Shown here: one piece after another, positions 10,580-23,158 of the stretch
Layout: every line of letters begins with the position of its first letter
How positions within the stretch are numbered: position 1 is the first letter of the stretch
Assembly: GCA_015501055.1 (NCBI GenBank)
Contig: JADNYV010000009.1
Coordinates: forward strand, 248,001-312,000
Direction: 5' to 3'
Length of the DNA stretch: 64,000 nucleotides
DNA from: Mucidula mucida
Lineage: Eukaryota; Basidiomycota; Agaricomycetes; Agaricales; Physalacriaceae
The notes under the pieces: generated by a model
Told to the model about the DNA's origin: nothing
Database searches by the model: none
What the model saw: the letters and a program-made list of their open reading frames with translations, nothing else
Program-made: the position numbers and the translations under genes

Positions 10580-12360
10580 TCAGCGCCTTCCCTGCAGCCC
10601 CGCGTATCGCAGCATGGCTCTCGCCCCGTGTGTCGGACGACCCAGAAGACGAAAACACCGTCGACGAAGCCACACTCTCGCTCTCATCACTCTCCTCGGA
10701 AACATACTCGCTTCCGCACCAGTCGGGGGTAGTGTGAGGCGGAACGCATTCATGTAGTCGTTTTCGGTAGAGTAATCGCGCAATACGAGGCAAGGCTGCT
10801 TTTCGAGCTCGGCCTTGCGTCGCTCCCATCTATGTAGATTCGCTGTGCATTGTGTCGCATACATCTGCATCTCAGGCACAGCCCGCACTACCAGTTCAAG
10901 TAAAGGTTTCGCAAAAACCTTGTTAAAGAATATTTGGGAGCTGGCTTCACTGAGGGCATCTTCCGAGGACTGTACGGTGCACGGTAGACTGAGCTGCTTC
11001 TCCAACGTGGCCTGGCAACTCCATTCGCGCATGAGCTTGGTAGCCCAGTGCTGCGAAACATGATACGGCCGGGATGGATTGCTGATATCAGCGCACTTCA
11101 TGATGGCCTGGCAGATGAGCACTTTGCGCATAGATATCGGACTCTCTTCGCCAGTGGTCATGTGCTCGAAGCGCTCCATAAAGTCCGCGTGAACACTCAT
11201 GTCCGTCGCCATTATTGTCTCCCATAGCAGTTTTCTGGCGTGCGGACGTTCTAGCAAGGGTCCGAGGCCATGGTGTCGCATGACACGTAGTAGAAGAGCA
11301 CAGTGCATCTGCTCGAGGGCCGAGCGATTGTTGAAGACGACAGACAAGGGCGTTTGTGCATTTTTCATAAAGTTGTTTGTGAAGCCGGGATGGCCGACGT
11401 CGTGACCTATTGCTGCAATGTAGACGATGAAGATGTCGTGAAGGGCGAGACAGGTGATGGGAGGTCCGCTATTGTATATTCGGTCTGTCCGCCACATGCG
11501 GTTTGGCTGGAAGAGGATGGAGAGTGGGGGGACGATGCCGGCGGAACGGAGGAAGGAGTAAGATGCCTGTAGGACGTCTAGGGCATGCTGAAAGTTGTGA
11601 TACGAGTTTTCTAGACGGTATATGCTTCTCAAGTGTCGGATGAAGGGGTACATCTGGTCTGTTAAGGTTCAGGAACAGTGCGAGAACATAACAAGGCACA
11701 CGCACCGAGTGATACACCGACCGTCTCCTGCATGCCGGCGATGCGCCAGAGGCCTTCGAAGAGGAGCATAGTGCACTGCAATACCTCGACGTCGCCCAGT
11801 CTGTGTGGTTCAAAGTTCCACGAGTCGAGTGAGCAGATGAAGCGCTTGCGGGTGGCCGGTGGGAGATCTGTCCATGCAACGCTGGATAACGGTCAACAGG
11901 GGTCGGCAGCGCATGCCAGAACAACGCACAGGTCATCTTCAGGTCCAGCTAGGGCGTTGAGGGTCTCGTTGTACATATCGCTGAGCAGCTCTGCAAATGG
12001 GGTCCTGGATATGATATCAGGATATATTCTGGTGGGCGAAGCAGGATACACACTGCAGATCTGAGCCATCGCCGAGCCAGCCATGTCCCTGTGACTCGCT
12101 GGCTGTGGCAAGATGGAGGCCACCCAGATCAGCGCTTTTTGGTCTGTGCTTGCGAGAAGGCGCTGAGCCGCACATGATTGGTGGAAATCGGCGGGTAAAA
12201 GAGCACCCCAGACGGTGCCAGACGGCGTGGACGACGACAACGGCGACGACGAGAGACGGTGGTGCAGAAGAGCAAGGTGGATTGGGCGTCCTGGTCGTCG
12301 CAGAAATAGAATTTCTCGGTCGCGTGGGTGAGAGTGACAGCCTGCTCGTGGCTGCCACAT
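10580..12360 (-). CDS. 3',5'-cyclic nucleotide phosphodiesterase (class I, HD-type)
   Basis: Hydrolyses cAMP and/or cGMP to the 5'-nucleotide and so shuts down cAMP signalling in the cytoplasm. Exons on the minus strand are 12360-11930, 11881-11706 and 11658-10580, giving about 561 residues. The PDEase domain is complete in the third exon: NSYHNFQHALDV supplies the first metal-binding histidines, AAIGHDVGHPG the HD pair, and KCADISNPSRP the later metal-binding Asp. A TGA that seems to interrupt the 5' part lies inside a 48-nt intron (11882-11929, donor gtgcgt), so the gene reads as intact. The N-terminal 140 residues are low in conservation and the start at 12360 is the first usable ATG; a further 5' exon cannot be excluded. 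The C-terminal tail is basic and Arg-rich. The overall architecture is closest to fungal high-affinity PDE2-type enzymes. Confidence 0.85.
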
Positions 12361-14142
12361 GCGTTTTGTTATGATTTTCAATTGTATTACGTATTTATTA
12401 TTTCACCTCTCCTTTTCCCCAGTCGCGACGCGCTTTGTGCAACCCCTTCTTTGTCGTAACCTAGGTGATCATCGCCGAAAATGCGCCACACGAGACCCAC
12501 CTTTGCCTCAGTCGTCTTTGCAGAATGGACCCCCGACTGCGGCGGATTCAGATTGCTTCTTTGGCATGCAGGGTTTGGCATGAAACGTCCAACAGACATG
12601 ACATTTGATTGCTGGATCCACACCACCAGCCAAGCTCCTCAAGTAACCGAAATTGGCGGTGCACAAATTCACCGGTCTGATAAATTATCGCTCTAGAAGA
12701 CAATGTACGAGTCATACAAGCCCGACACAATAGGACTGGGTCCTCAAGATCTACTTCGATATGGCTCATTCCCCAGTACCGGTGTTCCTCGTCGAAACTG
12801 GTGGCCCTTGTCGAAACTGCTCACTTTCCAGCATGGCTTAACATTTCGAATACACGAACAGCGCGTCTACTCCATAGTCATTTCACATAGTACGCGATGC
12901 CGCGATGATGAAGCAGGTCAAGCTGGACTTGAGATATGCTGACATGTAAGTACCTAAAGTGAGAAAGTAGCGGACTCCAAGAATAACCCAAACTCGAAAT
13001 AATGATGGGCTGGCGCAGAGCGGGAGTATCGTAATGAAACTCGACACAAATCCACGGCATCAAGTGTTTAACATGGCGGCGCAATCGCACTGTAGCACGC
13101 CCAATTGCAGATGAACCGCAGATGCCCTTTTATCCACCACTACCGGACCTTGACGGGAGTGATCGAAATTATGTGGCGTATTCTTCCAAAGACCTCGCAC
13201 TCCAGAGCCCCGCATAGCCAAATCATGGCAGCCTAGATGACGCAACTATATATTGTTATACCGCGCCGCCAGAGCCTTAATGACGCTGGGGCAGTAATGC
13301 GCCTCGGAGAGTTGGAGCCGTGCACGGTGTCCATCGCTGCCTGCGTCGGTACTTTTGAAGAGCAGGACCTGGAGCTCATATTATATGATGGCACGAAGCA
13401 TCGCGTTCTCCTCCTCTGCGAAGTATCCTCCGATATTCATGGGATGTGTAAAAATATTGGCAGCGCCGTTCTATAATCGACGGGTTTAGCAAGGTCTTTC
13501 ATGGTACTCACGCGTTCGTGTGGATGACGCGCGAGGACCGGGATAGGGTGAATACCGCTGTGAGCCGGTGTGTGTATAGAAGACATATTCTAGCCAATAA
13601 TCATTCAGCTCGTTACGGAAGGGAGGGAGTGTCGAGAGTGAATCCGGTCAAGAACATGTACGTTGTCACCACCAACAGCGAGATTTTTTAATGAACCCAT
13701 AGCCTGGGTATGTATGTCTAAATGGTGTACAAGACTTACCGACCGTTCTTCGTAGCGAATAATGCGCTTTTGGGGGTGGGAACACATAAGACGTGTCGTG
13801 TGAGCATACCTATGTTTTCGCTTTCGTGCCGATACCTGAAATCGCTGCGTCATAGAATGCCCCAAGATAGCGATATTCCTCGAGCAAGGCCTAGAGATGT
13901 GAGCCAGTGGCGAGTGAAGGAGTGCTAGTGGTCGACGTAACCGACAGAATGCATGACGATCATGACAGTTCGTGTCCAAACAAAGCAAGTCAAACGATCG
14001 GTTCCGAACGTCTTTGCACTTGACCTCCATCCGTCACCTTCCCTTCCTCCCATTCTCACCCATCTCGAAAAAGACTGACTCTGTAGGTTAGTCTACCGTA
14101 TATGACGCGAATACGAGCTCATCTTTACTTAGCTATCAAATA
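12361..14142. other. No confident gene
   Basis: Frames of 60-140 codons occur on both strands (for example plus 12703-12942 and 13237-13476, minus 13605-14030), but none shows a recognised motif, and I could not join them across splice sites. The region separates the phosphodiesterase promoter from the gene at 14143. Confidence 0.35.
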
Positions 14143-15075
14143 ATGCTAGCGCGATCGTTTTCTACTGGCATTGGCCGTACCCCACAAAATCTCCCTTTGA
14201 GATCGCGTCCTACGTTGCCAGCTTTATCCTCTGAACACCGCCCTCTTTCTCGTGGTATGCGTGCATCATCCTCTACCCGCCCAGCATCGACATCATGTCC
14301 TTTAAGAAATCCACGCCGATTAACTCGGATAAAAGTCCCAACCCCTCCGCTGCCCTCACATCAGATACGCTGCATCTCGCTAGAACCCGCTACGCAGGGG
14401 AGTCCAGATCCCTACGTGCGTTACTCATCACGAAAAACAGTCCGTACGTATCATCACTCCGTTCCAGAATTCCCTGAACACTCTGACTAACCGCGCTTCC
14501 TCTCAGTCCTTCTGTATCTCATCCCTGCCACCCTCTTTTACCAGCTCTTCTCGCAACACTCCGTGCTCAATACATATTTCCTCCCGACCATGTCAAGCTC
14601 CCTCATGATCGGGGCGTACACCTTCCACACATTCACAGAAATATACCCCGATTCCGAATCTCCGTACATCACCCCTCGTTACGTGAACCTCGACTCGTTC
14701 GAGTCAACGCGCGAGCTCTTCATGGACATCGCCATGCACGTCTACAGGGCGCGGCTTCAGCAGCCTCTGCCGCGCACCAAATCACATTACACGGACAATA
14801 TTCCGCTGGAGGAGCGCCACGCCATGATGCGCGATATGGTCGAGGACGTGCTCGTCATGTGTCACGATGCGGACGGGCAGGACGTGCGCGCGGCGATGAG
14901 CGGTGTGTATGGGACCCCAGAGGAAAAGAAGCGGACGCGGATTAGCGCCTCGGCGCTGTTCAAGCTTTGGTGGCTGGGCACGCGGATATCGACGCGAGTG
15001 GTGGCGGGGTGTCTTGCGATGGACATGCGCGCGCTGGGGATGAGTGAGCCGGTGGGCGGGGAGATGCTTATGTGA
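14143..15075 (+). CDS. Hypothetical mitochondrial-type protein with a membrane segment
   Basis: Two exons, 14143-14443 and 14507-15075, join in phase 1 to give 289 residues. The intron has a gtacgt donor and a ctctgacta branch point. The first 100 residues are rich in Arg, Ser and Pro with almost no acidic residues and begin MLARSFSTGIGRTP, as in a mitochondrial presequence. A hydrophobic helix (TVLLLYLIPATLFYQLF) follows at about residues 98-114. The rest is soluble-looking and helical with many Arg and Met residues, including ESTRELFMDIAMHVYRARL. I do not recognise the family. A mitochondrial inner- or outer-membrane location is inferred from composition only. The same DNA has a shorter open frame at 14295-14477 in another phase, which I reject because it does not splice to the conserved-looking exon 2. 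Confidence 0.6.
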
Positions 15076-15344
15076 ATTCAAGATGTGCAACTTGAAGTAC
15101 GTGGGAATTTTGTATGATTAGCGGTTTGAATGATGCTTTTTGGTTATCGCGACCGAGACATGCATTGGGACGCGAGTTTCTGATGAGAGGTATGTCTTCG
15201 ACGCTACTTGATAGTCACAGTCTTTTCGAGTTCTCGCGTTTTGGGGGAAGCTTGGTGTTATTTCACCTTTCACTAAGTCTATGTCAGAGAAAAACTGCCA
15301 CCTCGATACCACAACGATACGAGTCCTTCTAGTGCTGGATCTAA

Positions 15345-15540
15345 AAGCCAAAGTTGTTATACCTCGAGGCTACTTTCTGATAATCGCCTCCTCCACTTGA
15401 GCGTCACCGCTCAATCCGCTCTCCGAATCCTTGACCCTACGTGGCTCCGACGATGATGGCAGGGATCTCGACACTAGGCGGGCCGACAGAGATTACAAGA
15501 TTCTCGTTGGCAAATGGGAAGAACGGCGGTTCGGAATGAA
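15345..15540 (-). repeat. Partial copy of the carbonic anhydrase 3' end
   Basis: This stretch matches 18055-18440, the end of the carbonic anhydrase gene, with shared runs such as ttatacctcga, ttgagcgtcac and ggcagggatctcgacac. The copy lacks the alanine-rich repeat section and has lost the reading frame. It lies just beyond the 3' end of the aldo/keto reductase pseudogene. Confidence 0.65.
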
Positions 15541-15838
15541 CGGTAATATGCCCTCCAAGTCGTTCCCGCCGTATTTCCCGATGTATGACTACGGCAATGG
15601 GATGGCCAGGATGCGGCTCCGCGCCTGTGTTGGAGGTTCAGGTCTGGATCTGGGTCGTTCGACTGGCCAAGACTTTGTGGCGCGGCAGATGAATCTTGAA
15701 TCGAGATGAGGGAGAGAGACGCGTCTGTAAGAGCAAAAAAAACAATTTCAGTCATTGCAATTCTTGTAACTCGACGAAGGTAAGTACATCCTCTATAGCT
15801 ACTGATTTATTACAAGGTAAGAAAAAGTTTACAAAGTT

Positions 15839-17078
15839 TCATGTATCGTTGGCATAGTGAGTCAGAGGAGGAGTTTCCAACTTCCTTGGACCTTCAGCAT
15901 AGCGCTCTCCTGGGATTTCACTTTCTTCGGTAATCTTCCTGATGGCAGCTTACTCTTCCTTCTGATTCAAAGTAACTTTCAATGTTCCCAAGTTCTCCTC
16001 TAGATAACTACAAAAACGAGGTTACATCGGACGGAGAGAAGTAGATACCTTGATCTTCTTCGTGCCAGGAATGACGACGAACTCTGGGCCTTGAGCCAAG
16101 ATCCACGCTTGTCCAGCAGTGGCGTTGTGAGCGGCAACAATCGCCTTAATTTGGTTCGAAGCTTTCAGGACCTTTGGGAAAATATTCCTTGCCGTATCTG
16201 GTATGTACTAGACCCACCACAAGTGTCCGATGAATCTGCAACTTAGTACCGAGGAAACTGTCCTGCGGTAGTCGTCTGCAGCTAAATCATTAGGAGATTT
16301 ATACTGACCCGCTGGGCCAAAGGAGAATAGGCAACGACGGTCGCGAGCAGCTTCGAGGATGCCGACCTCGATACACAGCATAAGGGGCGAGTATTTGAAT
16401 TGGATCGCAGGTGGCATGCGCTCGGCGAAGATCTTTGGCTGAGCATTTCAGATATACCCAGGTACATATTTGACCTTTCACTCTCTAAAAAGACGCGTTA
16501 ACAACTCGAAAAGGATACTCTGTATTTGACCAGCTCAGCCATTGCACCAACAGTCAACTCATTCGGTGTATTAGGGTCAACTCTGGACGTGCATTTAGCA
16601 ACTTGAACCTGAAGTGGCCAAGCGCGATCTCTTACCAATGCTGATAGTACAAGTCGACCCCAAGCCTCTCTAAAGACTTCGCGCATGCCGCTTTAACGTA
16701 ATCTGAGTCTCCCCGTCCACATTGGAGAGTGATACCAAACTTGGTGGCGAGAAATATTTCGCTGCTTTTGCCAGTCCGTTTGAACCTACCTCGATATCTT
16801 CGTGTCAGGATGAGAATACGCGCCATTTTCCAATCAGGTCTTCGTTGTCGCCGTACACATTGACAGTGTCTACAACCCATTTCGTAGGCTGCGTCCAGTA
16901 ACTAATACGCTCGTGTCAGATTTTGTGCCGACTCTTGTCAGGGAGGACAACGCACCTTGAATTGCGCCTCATCGTCTTTGATAGGGCCAAGGTAGGCGCT
17001 GAGACCCATAGCACCAAAGCCGATCGGGTTCACGAGCGCGTCCCCAATCTTTCGCATGTATGCACTAGCTTGAGTCAT
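15839..17078 (-). pseudogene. Aldo/keto reductase pseudogene
   Basis: Remnant of an NADPH-dependent aldo/keto reductase of the fungal AKR13-like type, about 330 residues when intact. The minus strand begins at 17078 (MTQASAYMRKIGDALVNPIG, then FGAMGLSAYLGP). Later pieces are VNVYGDNEDLIGKW (catalytic Tyr region), EIFLATKFGI, DLYYQHW then VDPNTPNELTVGAMAELVK, RRAHATCDPIQ, FKYSPLMLCIE, GILEAARDR, GQYKSPNDLAADDYRRTV, HNATAGQAWILAQGPEF, IPGTKKIK and YLEENLGTLKVTLNQKE. Adjacent conserved pieces fall in different frames with no splice sites between them, and an in-frame TAA follows NQKEE before the C-terminal helix. The gene is therefore dead. Several original introns can still be recognised. Confidence 0.8.
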
Positions 17079-18076
17079 CGTAATCGGAGGGAGGTGAATG
17101 ACAGAGAACTTGCTTTCAACTCTTATAACTTTGACACGGAGCCTAAGATAACAAGCTTTACGCATGACCACAGCGGATTTAAATGACGAGACTGCTCGGC
17201 TTGAGAAACAATGAGATAGATTATCGACAGCGAATGTTGTCAGCAAAAGATTATTTCCGAACGTCGCAACAAACCTCTGGGTGTGTGATGATCGAAAGTG
17301 GCGCTAGTCACAAGCCGCTCTCTCATCGTGTACAAAAGAAGAATAACGGCAGCCCAGTGATTGATGGACCAACCGCTGTATAATGATTAGGTATGTACGA
17401 CAAAAATCCGTGCTTCATCGGTCAACACCTCATCCATTTCAGCGGTTTCATTCTTTCAATCGCCCTTAGGCAGACTCTAGGTTCTGCTTTCTTACGCGCG
17501 TCTTTATAGGAGCTCGGCATTTGACTCTTATCTTCATCGTCTTTCCGGGCCAGCAATATCGCGGAAAGCACTTTTAAATCAACAGATTTGTAATGATCAC
17601 TGTACCATATCAAGTCATGACCTTCTCAGACGTCTCGAGAATCTCGTCTTAGCCCCGTATCGCGCGTACCGGGACCGTGGCCGACTCCATCCATCGGGAC
17701 TGGCTTGACCGCCTCTACACGCTCACAGAATCGGCATGCACAGTACGACCAGCCCAGTAGAACGAACAAGCTCCAACGTCTTGTGAAATGTTGTTAGTGC
17801 TCTATGTCACAAGTGAACAGTCGAAGGTGACCTTGCCTTCGGACATGGTCACAAAAGAACTCATCAATGCGATAATAGTTCTAACGAGTCTGTAATTTTT
17901 AGTAGGTGAAGAGCTGCCTTGTCATCCGTGCGCACGGGCGCAATAACGACATCCCACACTCCAGGCAGTCAAACGATGTCTTCCTTTACAATTCCCTATC
18001 GCGTAGTATTCCTAAATGTGAAAAAAATGTCCCAGTCCTAATAGCTCAACAGTCCGTTATACCTCGAAGCTACAGT
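17079..18076. other. No confident gene
   Basis: Short frames only, none with a recognised motif. The stretch lies between the start of the aldo/keto reductase pseudogene and the 3' end of the carbonic anhydrase gene. Confidence 0.35.
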
Positions 18077-19454
18077 CTAATAATCGCCCGACAGCCTCTT
18101 CTGCAGCCTCCTCTTCGACTTGCACTGCTCCTTACACTTGAGCGTCACAGCATCGCCGCTCGATCCGCCCTCCGCATTCTCTAAAGGCTTGACCTCTTCG
18201 GTCGACGCTGCGGCGGACTCGGTCGCTGCAACGGACTCTGTCGCTGTGGCTTCTGCTGCAGCAGAAGCAGTTGATGTGGCTTCCGCAGCAGCGGATTCTG
18301 TCGCACTGGCTTCTGCAGCAGCGGATTCTGTCGCAGCGGCTTCAACCGCGGCTCCAACAGCGGAGAACGGGATGGCAGGGATCTCGACACCAGGCGGGCC
18401 GACAGATATTCCAAGATCTTGAATCTGACCGTTGGCAATGTCGTACACGAACCCGTGGATAAAGACATTCTCAAGCGGTCCTCCTTCTGCGCGCTTGCGC
18501 TCGGCGGTTCCTTCAGCTAGGGCAGCAAAGTGCTGCGGAAAACATGGTGGTTAGTAACAGAGAGAGAAAGAGAGAAGGTGACATACGTTCTTAATAACCG
18601 AGCTGCTCGCGATTGACTTGACGCTGGCCTTGACATTCTCTTCCACAAGGGCACGGAAGCCGGCTGTAGTAGGAACAATCGTCATGAAAAATATGCGAAC
18701 ATACTACTAATCCTAGACTTACGATCTTCCGGTTCGGGCTCCTCCACAACAGCCACGCCAGCGATGCTTTCGCGCAGAGCGACTATCTCTGGGCTGTAAA
18801 TTATTAGTCGACTCATGGTTCACAAGGGGAGAACCAGCACATACCGAGTAGAAGTTTCAAAGATTGCGCGAATAGGCGCAATCCAGTTCTGAATGGCACC
18901 GTTCGCCGCATCGATGATACCTTCGGGCGGCGTGGCGATGGCTGCAGCAACGCCGCCACACCCATAGTGGCCCATAACAATAACATGCTGGACACCGAGC
19001 TCGGCGACGGCATAAGACATGATTGTGTGACTATTAAGATGATGTTAATTGAACACCAAGCGCAAAGTACGGCGAGGGAAACTCACGCGTTAGCATCGTT
19101 CTGTGAAAACTGGTTGGCGATGTTGCGCTCAGTGAACAACGTGCCCGGGTCGGCATCAAAGATCGTTCCCTCGCTCACTCGACTGTCCGAACAGCCGATG
19201 AACATGAAGGGAGGCTCTGGATAATCGTAAAAGGACAATCATTTCGCTCATGGCCGATGCTCACCTTGTCCATTTGCCGTCAGATCAGCCAACAGCGTTG
19301 GATTCGCGCTCTGAATTTTCGACACGAAGCGTGCATTGCCATCGAAGAGGGTCTGGAGTCCAGAGCCAGCTTCTTGCCGTCTGTGTACGTGATGGTGTCC
19401 AGCATGTGCGTGGACAAGACTGGCGAGCCCAAGGAATAATACGGAGCTGAACAT
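18077..19454 (-). CDS. Secreted beta-class carbonic anhydrase, 6 exons
   Basis: Interconverts CO2 and bicarbonate with a catalytic zinc. Exons on the minus strand are 19454-19265, 19216-19087, 19030-18845, 18793-18723, 18663-18587 and 18532-18077; all junctions keep frame and give 369 residues. The N-terminus is a signal peptide (MFSSVLFLGLASLVHAHAG), so the enzyme is probably secreted, which is less usual than the cytosolic or mitochondrial forms. Zinc ligands and the Asp-Arg pair are visible: CSDSR early and HYGCGG about 55 residues later. The domain ends near HGFVYDIANG. After it comes an unusual 100-residue tail of imperfect Ala/Ser/Thr/Glu repeats (AAAESAT-like units, a minisatellite in the DNA) and a basic Cys-containing end. 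The upstream leader has a GAA-type microsatellite at about 19588-19620. A broken copy of the 3' end lies at 15345-15540. Confidence 0.88.
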
Positions 19455-21366
19455 CTTGAACGACGAGAAAGGAGAGGCAACCAGGCCGATGTTGAGCAGG
19501 AAAGGGATAACGAAAGTGACGAGACTGGCGTCGAAAACGAAGGGATAATTTAGGTGGACCGGCCCAGTGCACAGAGAGAAAGAAACGGAGAAGAAGAAGA
19601 AGAAGAAGGAAGGGAAGGAGACGACAACGAACACATCACAATATGGTTTTATATGCTCTACTGACGTCCGGCGATTGGGCAACGAAGTTGATACTGGCGC
19701 GCTCTTGGCGTGCGCTTGGCGTCGTAAACGTATTCGATCCGCAATCCAGGAACAACAATTCGCGAAGCCACATCGAAAAGGCAATGGACGCCGGCTGCGC
19801 AGCTCCTCCCGACGTCCAAACCACACAACTCGAGTGTGGCGCACCCGCGCCTGTATTTTTATAACCTTCGAGTTTAGACGTGAGAGGAGATAGCCTTGGT
19901 GCCGTTTGATCGCAATCAAGTCTATAGAATCCGTCAGACTGGAAAGCGCATTCGATTGGCTACACATACTAGATTCCATCAGCAGTCCAGGCCGTTGGAT
20001 TAGATTGAACAGGGCGAAACGATCCGTGTGTGCGGTGGTTGTGAACCCGAGCGGGCGGGCAACCAATCGAGTTGAGCCCAAACTACAGGGCAAGGGACAC
20101 CGCACACGAACGTGACGTGAGCAGGTGATGGGGACCAATCACGGCCATGGGTACTACAAATTAGGATGGAAAATTATAGAGAGCTCTGCAGCCACTAGAT
20201 TAACCTTAAGTGCACCTTTTGGGCAACATGAAGCTCCATACTTATTGACTGCTGCACTGCTAGTGATTGTCGTGTGCCACGCGTCGAGTTCCCACCACCA
20301 GAGGTGAGAACGATATATCAGGCAATCTGTCGTAACTCTCGTGATGCCCTAGTGGCGAGGCGTCTTCCCCCAGGCGACGCAGAACCCTATCGAATTCTGT
20401 CGAAAGATCATGTTCCGAGGGGAATTTAAGAAAGGCCTCTGTAGGTTCTCGTGAGTACCACTACTCGCGGTCAAGTCCCAGCCCGTAAACTGGCCTACCG
20501 TTGAACAAGAGTGAATGCGACAACCGCGGTTCACCCGTCTCGGAAGGAGTTCTATAGTGGCGCAATAGCGCGGTTTTCCGCGAGAGATTTCCTTTCATCA
20601 TTCTCCGTTTCATATACTAGAAATGATAAATCAGCGCCAAAACGCCAGAAGACGTACCATGGCTGCGAACTGTCGGATGCATCTTCATGTATGCGACGCA
20701 GGCTGGATCCATATAACAATGATTCACCAATAGGTATCAACATGAATAAAGCACTGAAATATGCTGCCTCTGTTGTTAGCTCGTGGCGTATACTTGTTGA
20801 TGAAGAACCCGCTGTTACCCACCATGAAACGGTAAACAAGGTCACGGGACGGGGTCTCTACGGTGCTTCGAGTGGGCGCGTATGCACTCGACTTTCATCC
20901 GGTACATTCGCTATTGATTTGGGTCGAGGCGGGTTTGTTACTCCTAGTTATGTGGATGCCTCCTAGGAAGCATACAGCGAACCATAGGGTGAAATGAGAT
21001 ACTTGCGGGCAATCAAATCGCGGGGCCTAGTGTGTGGCGATGATCGTTGCAATTGGGAAGCGGAATAAAGTGCTCTCGAGGAGAGCCTTGACATGGTGGG
21101 TGGACGGGCCAAACACTCTCAATCTGAATCTCAGTGAGTGCTGGACGAGTAAAGACAAGCAACATCAAGAGGGTCGCGTGGTAGTGACATCATATCAACT
21201 GTAAGCGCCAAGTTTTCGCGCCTCTCCAGAGTAATCGCGAATGCCTAATGGCGAGCTGCTAGCTACTTTTACACGATGCGCGACAAATTTGACGAGAACA
21301 CTGAGAAGACTCAAAAGGGATCGCGAATCAAAGAAACACCTTTCCATTAATTAGGCTGTAGGCGAT
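19455..21366. other. No confident gene
   Basis: Nothing recognisable on either strand. Open frames here are short or overlap the carbonic anhydrase promoter. The first 150 bases include the GAA-rich microsatellite in the anhydrase leader. Confidence 0.4.
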
Positions 21367-22175
21367 TTATAGGTAATGCAGCTGGTTCACGTCAGTTGGC
21401 GCATCATAATGCCACACCCTCCGCTGCGCAGGCTCTTCCGGCTTTGAAAGTATCGGTTGTCGTTCCACGATATCAAATGTCGTCCGCCGTCTTTCCATCA
21501 CAAGTGCGGATAACAGAATATCATCCAGTCTCTCGTGGCCTTCAGGATATACCTTGAGCTGCACAAGTGGCACCTCGTCTTCTTCAGGGTTACGTAGGGA
21601 GGTAGGCGCACAGAATTCAGCCAAAAGATCACATTGCCTGCAGGTATGCGATCGAAAACACTGGCGTTGCGTTAAAATAGACGCGATGAGAGAGGGATAT
21701 CTACGCACGAAACGGCGCGCCATTGTGCTACTGCTCCAGAACAAATTTCCGGTGTGTCCTTTCCAGACTATACACTATGGGTGAAGAGTTGAATCAGCAC
21801 TGAAACCTAGACAGGAATTCGAGATCGTACGCACTCGTACAGCGCGCTTGAACTCATCCAATACATCACTGATATACAGTTCCTTCCGGGCCACACGGAT
21901 CGTTGCAGGTTTGGCCTTGCTTGTGACACCCATCCTGCATGAATGATTAGAGAGAGGTCGTATGCACTTGTAGTAGGCCCATACTCAAACTCCCCAACTA
22001 GCTCCCCATCATCCGATGCACCGCGTGTTACAGTTGTGATGTACGAACTCGGTGTGAAACAGTTGTTACTAACTGAGATATGATAGCGAGGGCGTGAATC
22101 TAGTGCCGAACGCGGGGGTAAAAGAAGCATTGATGCCGGATATAGAGGCGAGAAGGAATAGACAACTGGTTCCAT
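21367..22175 (-). CDS. DUF6593-like protein, 4 exons
   Basis: Minus-strand exons 22175-21985, 21934-21841, 21774-21709 and 21660-21367 join in frame for about 214 residues. The order of conserved blocks matches what I recall of the DUF6593 family, expanded in mushroom-forming fungi: PSSYITTVTRG, then GELVGEFEMG across the first junction, then a short strand-rich middle, and near the end LKVYPEGHERLDDILLSALV followed by MERRRT. No signal peptide, membrane helix or catalytic motif is seen; function in the family is unknown. The first exon might have an additional upstream exon because the start is poorly conserved. The C-terminal 30 residues are polar and probably disordered. Confidence 0.7.
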
Positions 22176-22794
22176 CGGCAGACTGGCGGTGGCGTAGCTG
22201 AAAATATCCTTGAAGTGAGAAGTTTCTGTAGACGCTGAGGGAGCTATTTACTCAGGCGGATCTTCGCCGACCGTATTGGCTGAAACAGGAGAGGCCCCAT
22301 TGTTAGTTACGTTCGGTGCGTGATGGAGGTATCTACGATGATGGATACGTTCAGAAGGTCAAGAGAAGGGTTGTACAGAATAGCGCACCCGGGAGGAGGA
22401 GAAAGCGAAGAGTCGTTGATAGTTCGAGTCATAGTCATAGGCGATGCGTCGCGCTTGGCGCCTTAAGTCGTGCAAGTGGTGTCAGACGTGTTGGAGCCCT
22501 CTGGCTGTGCATGTAAGTAGCAGTGCTCTGCTGTAATATGTTCAGGTTGAAGGACATCGCCCCTGCAATTAATTGACGGTCAAAGTCAAAGGAGGATCCG
22601 GATTACCTCAGCATCACCTTCCTCATTCAAAACAACCATCTCCGATTTCAACATCAGCTTGGAAATTGTTACTATGTTCTAAATCTGCCTGCGCTTCTTA
22701 GTTTCACTCAATTCAACTGGTACACTCACTGGGGGGCTCTCAAACGCGTTCTTCGATCTGTTTAGCCATTTCCAGTGACCACACCATATGTTTT

Positions 22795-22989
22795 CTAGTA
22801 CACGAAACGTTGGCTCGCCTCTTCTCGTCTGTCCTTGAGACCTTTCGGGTGCCAAATATCATCACGAGTTGATGCGCCTTTTTTTGTCCATACATTCCAC
22901 TGGCCGCCACCTGCTTCCATCTCTCGCTGACATAGCGTCAACTTGACATATTCCTGTTCGAGATCATGCGCGTCTGCGTGGACACTCAA
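22795..22989 (-). pseudogene. Coiled-coil protein fragment
   Basis: A 64-codon minus-strand frame contains LEQEYVKLTLCQREMEAG followed by QWNVWTKKGA, with spacing of Glu, Tyr, Trp and Ala reminiscent of a basidiomycete coiled-coil protein family I have seen without a functional name. Flanking sequence down to 22560 has similar composition but is full of stops. Either a decayed gene or chance; I am not sure. Confidence 0.3.
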
Positions 22990-23158
22990 TCAAATGCTTA
23001 TCTTGGTCTTACGGATTGTTGTATTGCAAATCTGGTGCTCTAGAGGACACGTTTCAGACGCGGTTTGTCCATGCGCCTAACTGTGCGCGCCATATGTGAG
23101 GATTAACATATGGAGCACGGAAAAGCCTAGTCTGGAACGCGAAGCACTCTCTGGGAGG

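Noticed and set aside
11887..11892. In-frame TGA in the phosphodiesterase, suggesting a pseudogene
   Set aside because: The stop lies inside a 48-nt sequence with a good gtgcgt donor, a ttgac branch point and a ccag acceptor; removing it keeps the frame and joins conserved segments.
14295..14477. Separate 60-codon ORF inside the 14143 gene
   Set aside because: It is in another phase, stops inside the intron, and does not splice to the well-formed second exon.
18120..18422. Plus-strand Ala/Val-rich open frame over the carbonic anhydrase tail
   Set aside because: It is the antisense shadow of the repeat tract; the minus-strand frame continues from the enzyme domain.
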